A model generated the notes under the pieces. That model did not search any database and was not told the DNA's origin. It saw nothing but the letters and a program-made list of their open reading frames with translations. A stretch of DNA of 64,000 nt from Psychroflexus tropicus DSM 15496 (lineage in GTDB: Bacteria; Bacteroidota; Bacteroidia; Flavobacteriales; Flavobacteriaceae), in assembly GCF_000378765.1 (NCBI RefSeq), contig NZ_KB905343.1:190914-254913 (forward strand), written 5' to 3'. Each line of letters opens with the position of its first letter. The stretch's first letter is position 1. The translations under genes were made by a program, and so were the position numbers. Below are positions 61,861-64,000 of this stretch, in pieces.

Positions 61861-62771
61861 CCTTTTTTCTTTAAGTATTTATTCATGCCTTCTATTCCCT
61901 GAAGACCACCTGTATGAATCGCTAAAATACGAGTATTTTTGGAAAATAATCCCGACTCCATCATCCCAAAAAGGCCAAAAAACATTTTTGCAGTGTAAAC
62001 CGGATCCAACGGGATGTGGTATTTTTTCCAAAATTGATTCATAAAGTGAATCAATTCTGAATCAACTTTTGCGTAACCTCCAAAATGGTAATTGGTTTGT
62101 AGGCTCCAATTCTTTTTTTGAGTCCATTTTTTAATTTCTTGTTTCAAAAACTCACCTTTTAATGCACTAAAGCCTATGCACTGCTGCTTTGGTGTAGAAG
62201 CTTCAACAAGTCCAGCGAAAGTTCCTCCCGTGCCAACAGAGCAACACAAAACATCAAAATCATCTGCTGAAGTCAAAATTTCTTTACAACCTAGAATCGC
62301 TTTTGAGTTGGTTCCTCCTTCAGAGATGCAAAACAGATTTTGAGTTGATTTTTTCAAATTTTCTACAAAAGGCATATTTTCTTTCAATCTGTAGTCTTCA
62401 CGTGTTACAAATGCCAGTTTCATGCCTTTTTGATATGCAAATCTAAGAGTGGAATTGTGAGTTAATGTGTTCTCAAAATCGATTCCTAACTCATCTCCTC
62501 TTACTATACCTATGGATTTCATGCCAAGCATATGACAAGCCTCAGCAGTCGCAGCGATATGATTTGAAAAGGCTCCACCAAAGGTCACAATCGTAGGATC
62601 TTCCATTGCCATGGCCTCAGTTAAATTGTACTTTAACTTTCTAAATTTATTTCCAGAAATAATAGGATGAATTAAATCCTCACGCTTAATATATATGTCA
62701 ATATCATTAATTCTTGTAATGAATTCATTTTTAGAGTTATAGTTTTGTTCAAAAAAAGAGCGGTGATCCAT
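61836..62771 (-). CDS. PLP-dependent ACC deaminase/D-cysteine desulfhydrase family protein
   Basis: A 311-residue fold-type II PLP enzyme. It has the substrate-facing IKREDLIHPIISGNKFRKL with the PLP lysine in GNKFRKL, TFGGAFSNHIAATA and the glycine-rich phosphate loop CSVGTGGTFAGLVE. The family includes 1-aminocyclopropane-1-carboxylate deaminase and D-cysteine desulfhydrase; the sequence does not tell which. ATG at 62771 is used instead of a TTG 24 nt upstream. It leads an operon with the LysM glucosaminidase and hemL. Confidence 0.85.
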   Translation of the reverse strand: MDHRSFFEQNYNSKNEFITRINDIDIYIKREDLIHPIISGNKFRKLKYNLTEAMAMEDPTIVTFGGAFSNHIAATAEACHMLGMKSIGIVRGDELGIDFENTLTHNSTLRFAYQKGMKLAFVTREDYRLKENMPFVENLKKSTQNLFCISEGGTNSKAILGCKEILTSADDFDVLCCSVGTGGTFAGLVEASTPKQQCIGFSALKGEFLKQEIKKWTQKKNWSLQTNYHFGGYAKVDSELIHFMNQFWKKYHIPLDPVYTAKMFFGLFGMMESGLFSKNTRILAIHTGGLQGIEGMNKYLKKKGCQTINYH

Positions 62772-62845
62772 GTATTCTTCTAAAATAAAACTCAAAATTA
62801 AAACCTTAACTTCGAACTTTCGAATGTATTTTTTAAATTTAGATA

Positions 62846-63013
62846 ATGAATAACTTTAAAAAGCGTATTCCACTTGAGGATGGTGATTTTTATTTAACAG
62901 AGGAAGGGTATAGATGCTTTACAGCTCAATATCATTTAAAAAGAGGTTACTGTTGTAAAAGCGGATGTAGACACTGTCCTTATGGTTTTGATAAATCTAG
63001 AGACAATAATTGA
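62846..63013 (+). CDS. DUF5522 family cysteine-rich mini-protein
   Basis: A 55-residue protein, too short for most gene finders. It begins MNNFKKRIPLEDGDFYLTEE and ends with a cysteine cluster, RGYCCKSGCRHCPYGFDKS, which has the CCKSGCRHCPYGF pattern I associate with DUF5522. Four closely spaced Cys could bind zinc or an iron-sulfur centre. Function is unknown. It is divergent from the PLP deaminase operon, with about 75 nt between starts. Confidence 0.75.
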   Translation: MNNFKKRIPLEDGDFYLTEEGYRCFTAQYHLKRGYCCKSGCRHCPYGFDKSRDNN

Positions 63014-63074
63014 AGCTGGAAAAATATGGATTTGGCACGTTAGTTGCTCTAACTATATTAGATATTAAATTATT

Positions 63075-63620
63075 ATGAAAATAATAAAATTTACATTACT
63101 GTTTTTTGGAATTCTCGCTTTAACCTCGTGTTCCACGATTCAAGTCGCTTCGGATTATGATAGAGAAGTTGATTTCTCTAGTTACAATTCTTTTGCATTC
63201 TTTAAGCCAGGTATTGATAAAGCTGAAGTGTCTGATTTGGATAAGAAAAGAATATTAAGAGCGATAGAAAGAGAGTTGACTTTAAAAGGCATGGTAAAGT
63301 CTACCAATCCAGATTTGCTGGTTAGTATCTTTACAGAAAGTACTCAAAACGTTAATGTATATCAGAATAATTTCGGCTGGGGCTGGGGCTGGGGTTGGGG
63401 ATGGAACCCCTATTTCATGGGGCCAGGTCTCAATTCTGTTTCCACTAGTGTAGAAGGAACTTTATATATAGATTTAATCGATTCTGATAGAAATGAATTG
63501 GTTTGGCAAGGCTTAGGAACAGGAATTCTAAGTTTGGAAATGGAAGAAAAAGTAGAAAAAATTAATGAAATTGTAAAAGAGATTATGGAGGAATATCCTC
63601 CTGAAAGAGACCTGAAGTAA
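63075..63620 (+). CDS. DUF4136 lipoprotein with Gly-Trp repeat
   Basis: A 181-residue lipoprotein (FFGILALTSCSTIQVASDYDR) of the DUF4136 type: REVDFSSYNSFAFFKPG, DLDKKRILRAIERELTLKG and LYIDLIDSDRNELVWQGLGTG. Near residue 100 is a (Gly-Trp) run, WGWGWGWGW, encoded by five GGNTGG-like hexamers, probably a glycine-rich loop on the surface. Function unknown. It lies 61 nt after the DUF5522 gene and is followed by a terminator hairpin. Confidence 0.85.
   Translation: MKIIKFTLLFFGILALTSCSTIQVASDYDREVDFSSYNSFAFFKPGIDKAEVSDLDKKRILRAIERELTLKGMVKSTNPDLLVSIFTESTQNVNVYQNNFGWGWGWGWGWNPYFMGPGLNSVSTSVEGTLYIDLIDSDRNELVWQGLGTGILSLEMEEKVEKINEIVKEIMEEYPPERDLK
63375..63404 (+). repeat. GGCTGG hexanucleotide repeat with G-quadruplex potential
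   Basis: Five hexamers (GGCTGG x3, GGTTGG, GGATGG) encode the Gly-Trp run of the DUF4136 lipoprotein. The G runs 79-82, 85-88, 91-94 and 97-100 (positions within 63300-63400) form a perfect (G4N2)3G4 motif on the coding strand. Confidence 0.8.
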
Positions 63621-63650
63621 GTTCATGGTTGTTTATTTAGTTTGTTAGGT

Positions 63651-63695
63651 AAGGCTGTACGAAGTTGATGTTTATCACTTTGTACAGCTTTATTA
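63651..63695 (+). terminator. Terminator hairpin after the DUF4136 gene
   Basis: GGCTGTAC ... GTACAGCT arms with an inner TGAT/ATCA pair around GTTT, followed by TTTATTATT. The stem has a mismatch or bulge but is long. Confidence 0.6.
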
Positions 63696-63708
63696 TTAAA
63701 GTGAAGTT

Positions 63709-64000
63709 ATGAGTAGAGGATTTGTAAAAGAAGGTGATCAAGAAGAACCTATCGTAGTACCTCCTAGGGCCTCGTTACCAGAAGGTAGAAGCAACTATGT
63801 CACTCCATATGGTAAAAAAATGCTACTGCAAGAAAAAGAAAATTTAGAAGCACAAAAAGATAGATTGTCCCTGGTTGATGACACCGAAAGGCGAAGGGAG
63901 CTTAGCTTATTGAATGGAAAGCTTAAACTCTTAATGGAACGTATAACATCAGCTCAAATTATAGATCCAAAAACTCAAAATACCCAAGAAGTAAGGTTTG
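63709..64000 (+). CDS. GreA/GreB-type transcription elongation factor, N-terminal part (cut by window edge)
   Basis: ATG at 63709 opens a frame that runs off the window after 97 codons. It begins MSRGFVKEGDQEEPIVVPPR, then NYVTPYGKKMLLQEKENLEA, and continues as a helical hairpin (ERRRELSLLNGKLKLLMERI). The order YVTP-G-x-L-x-x-E is that of the coiled-coil domain of GreA/GreB factors, which rescue backtracked RNA polymerase; the N-terminal extension with VPPRASLP is typical of Bacteroidota members. The C-terminal domain lies beyond the window. Confidence 0.72.
   Translation, partial: MSRGFVKEGDQEEPIVVPPRASLPEGRSNYVTPYGKKMLLQEKENLEAQKDRLSLVDDTERRRELSLLNGKLKLLMERITSAQIIDPKTQNTQEVRF

Noticed and set aside
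1-64000. CRISPR arrays, insertion sequences, prophage, tRNA or rRNA genes
   Set aside because: No direct-repeat array, transposase, integrase, phage structural gene or tRNA cloverleaf was seen; intergenic spaces are short and accounted for.

Overview
The window is a contiguous, gene-dense piece of a Bacteroidota chromosome, almost certainly a member of the Flavobacteriaceae. The signs are low GC content, many promoters of the Bacteroidota type (TAnnTTTG with an upstream TTG) and few Shine-Dalgarno sites. Family-typical proteins include a fused alpha/beta 2-oxoacid dehydrogenase E1, a CzcA pump fused to a TolC-like outer-membrane factor, an OstA-like protein, a DUF349 protein, GapN, and abundant lipoproteins with an SC lipobox. 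I see no phage, insertion sequence, CRISPR array, tRNA or rRNA. The content is mostly core genome, with a few unusual insertions of function.

Layout. 1-2.2 kb: start of rny, a 6S-like RNA, zapA and a coiled-coil partner (minus), then an M48 protease. 2.3-6.2 kb: rel, a Fur-family regulator and purA. 6.3-12.2 kb: a divalent-metal RND efflux operon (His-rich protein, CzcA-TolC fusion, CzcB). 12.4-18.4 kb: gapN, an OstA-like protein, a class III aminotransferase and a TPR protein. 18.4-21.2 kb: a DUF349 protein coupled to a zinc-ribbon methyltransferase. 21.4-25.6 kb: a TonB-receptor-like barrel and fumC. 25.7-28.2 kb: an operon of prfB (with the programmed frameshift), an ArsC/Spx-like protein and a bacterial relative of the eukaryotic mRNA-cap m6Am methyltransferase PCIF1. 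28.2-36.8 kb: threonine aldolase, transaldolase-like aldolase, SDR, SRP RNA, glutaminyl cyclase, beta-helix lipoprotein, glyA, fumarylacetoacetase and a DCC protein. 36.8-43.1 kb: MutS2-like ATPase, ung, a cytosolic THI5/NMT1-like binding protein with a nucleoside phosphorylase, an eIF1/SUI1-like protein and an IPNS-type oxygenase. 43.3-46.8 kb: 2-oxoacid dehydrogenase E1 and envelope lipoproteins.

46.8-53.3 kb is a nine-gene operon built around a type III polyketide synthase. It also encodes an FAD oxidoreductase, a methyltransferase, a FabL-like enoyl reductase, a FabZ-like dehydratase, a ketosynthase, a small membrane protein, an acyl carrier protein and a phosphopantetheinyl transferase. 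By analogy with known phenolic-lipid pathways it probably makes a methylated, oxidised phenolic lipid from a chain built by its own mini fatty-acid synthase. 53.4-64 kb: a secreted protein, recQ, an Rrf2 regulator next to an SLC13 permease with a palindromic operator candidate, DoxX/DUF2752/CD225 membrane proteins, hemL, a LysM glucosaminidase, a PLP deaminase, a DUF5522 mini-protein, a DUF4136 lipoprotein and the start of a GreA/GreB-type factor.

The two parts I consider most worth study are the PCIF1-like methyltransferase and the type III PKS/mini-FAS operon. All functional statements are from reading the sequence and from memory of protein families; no database search was run.
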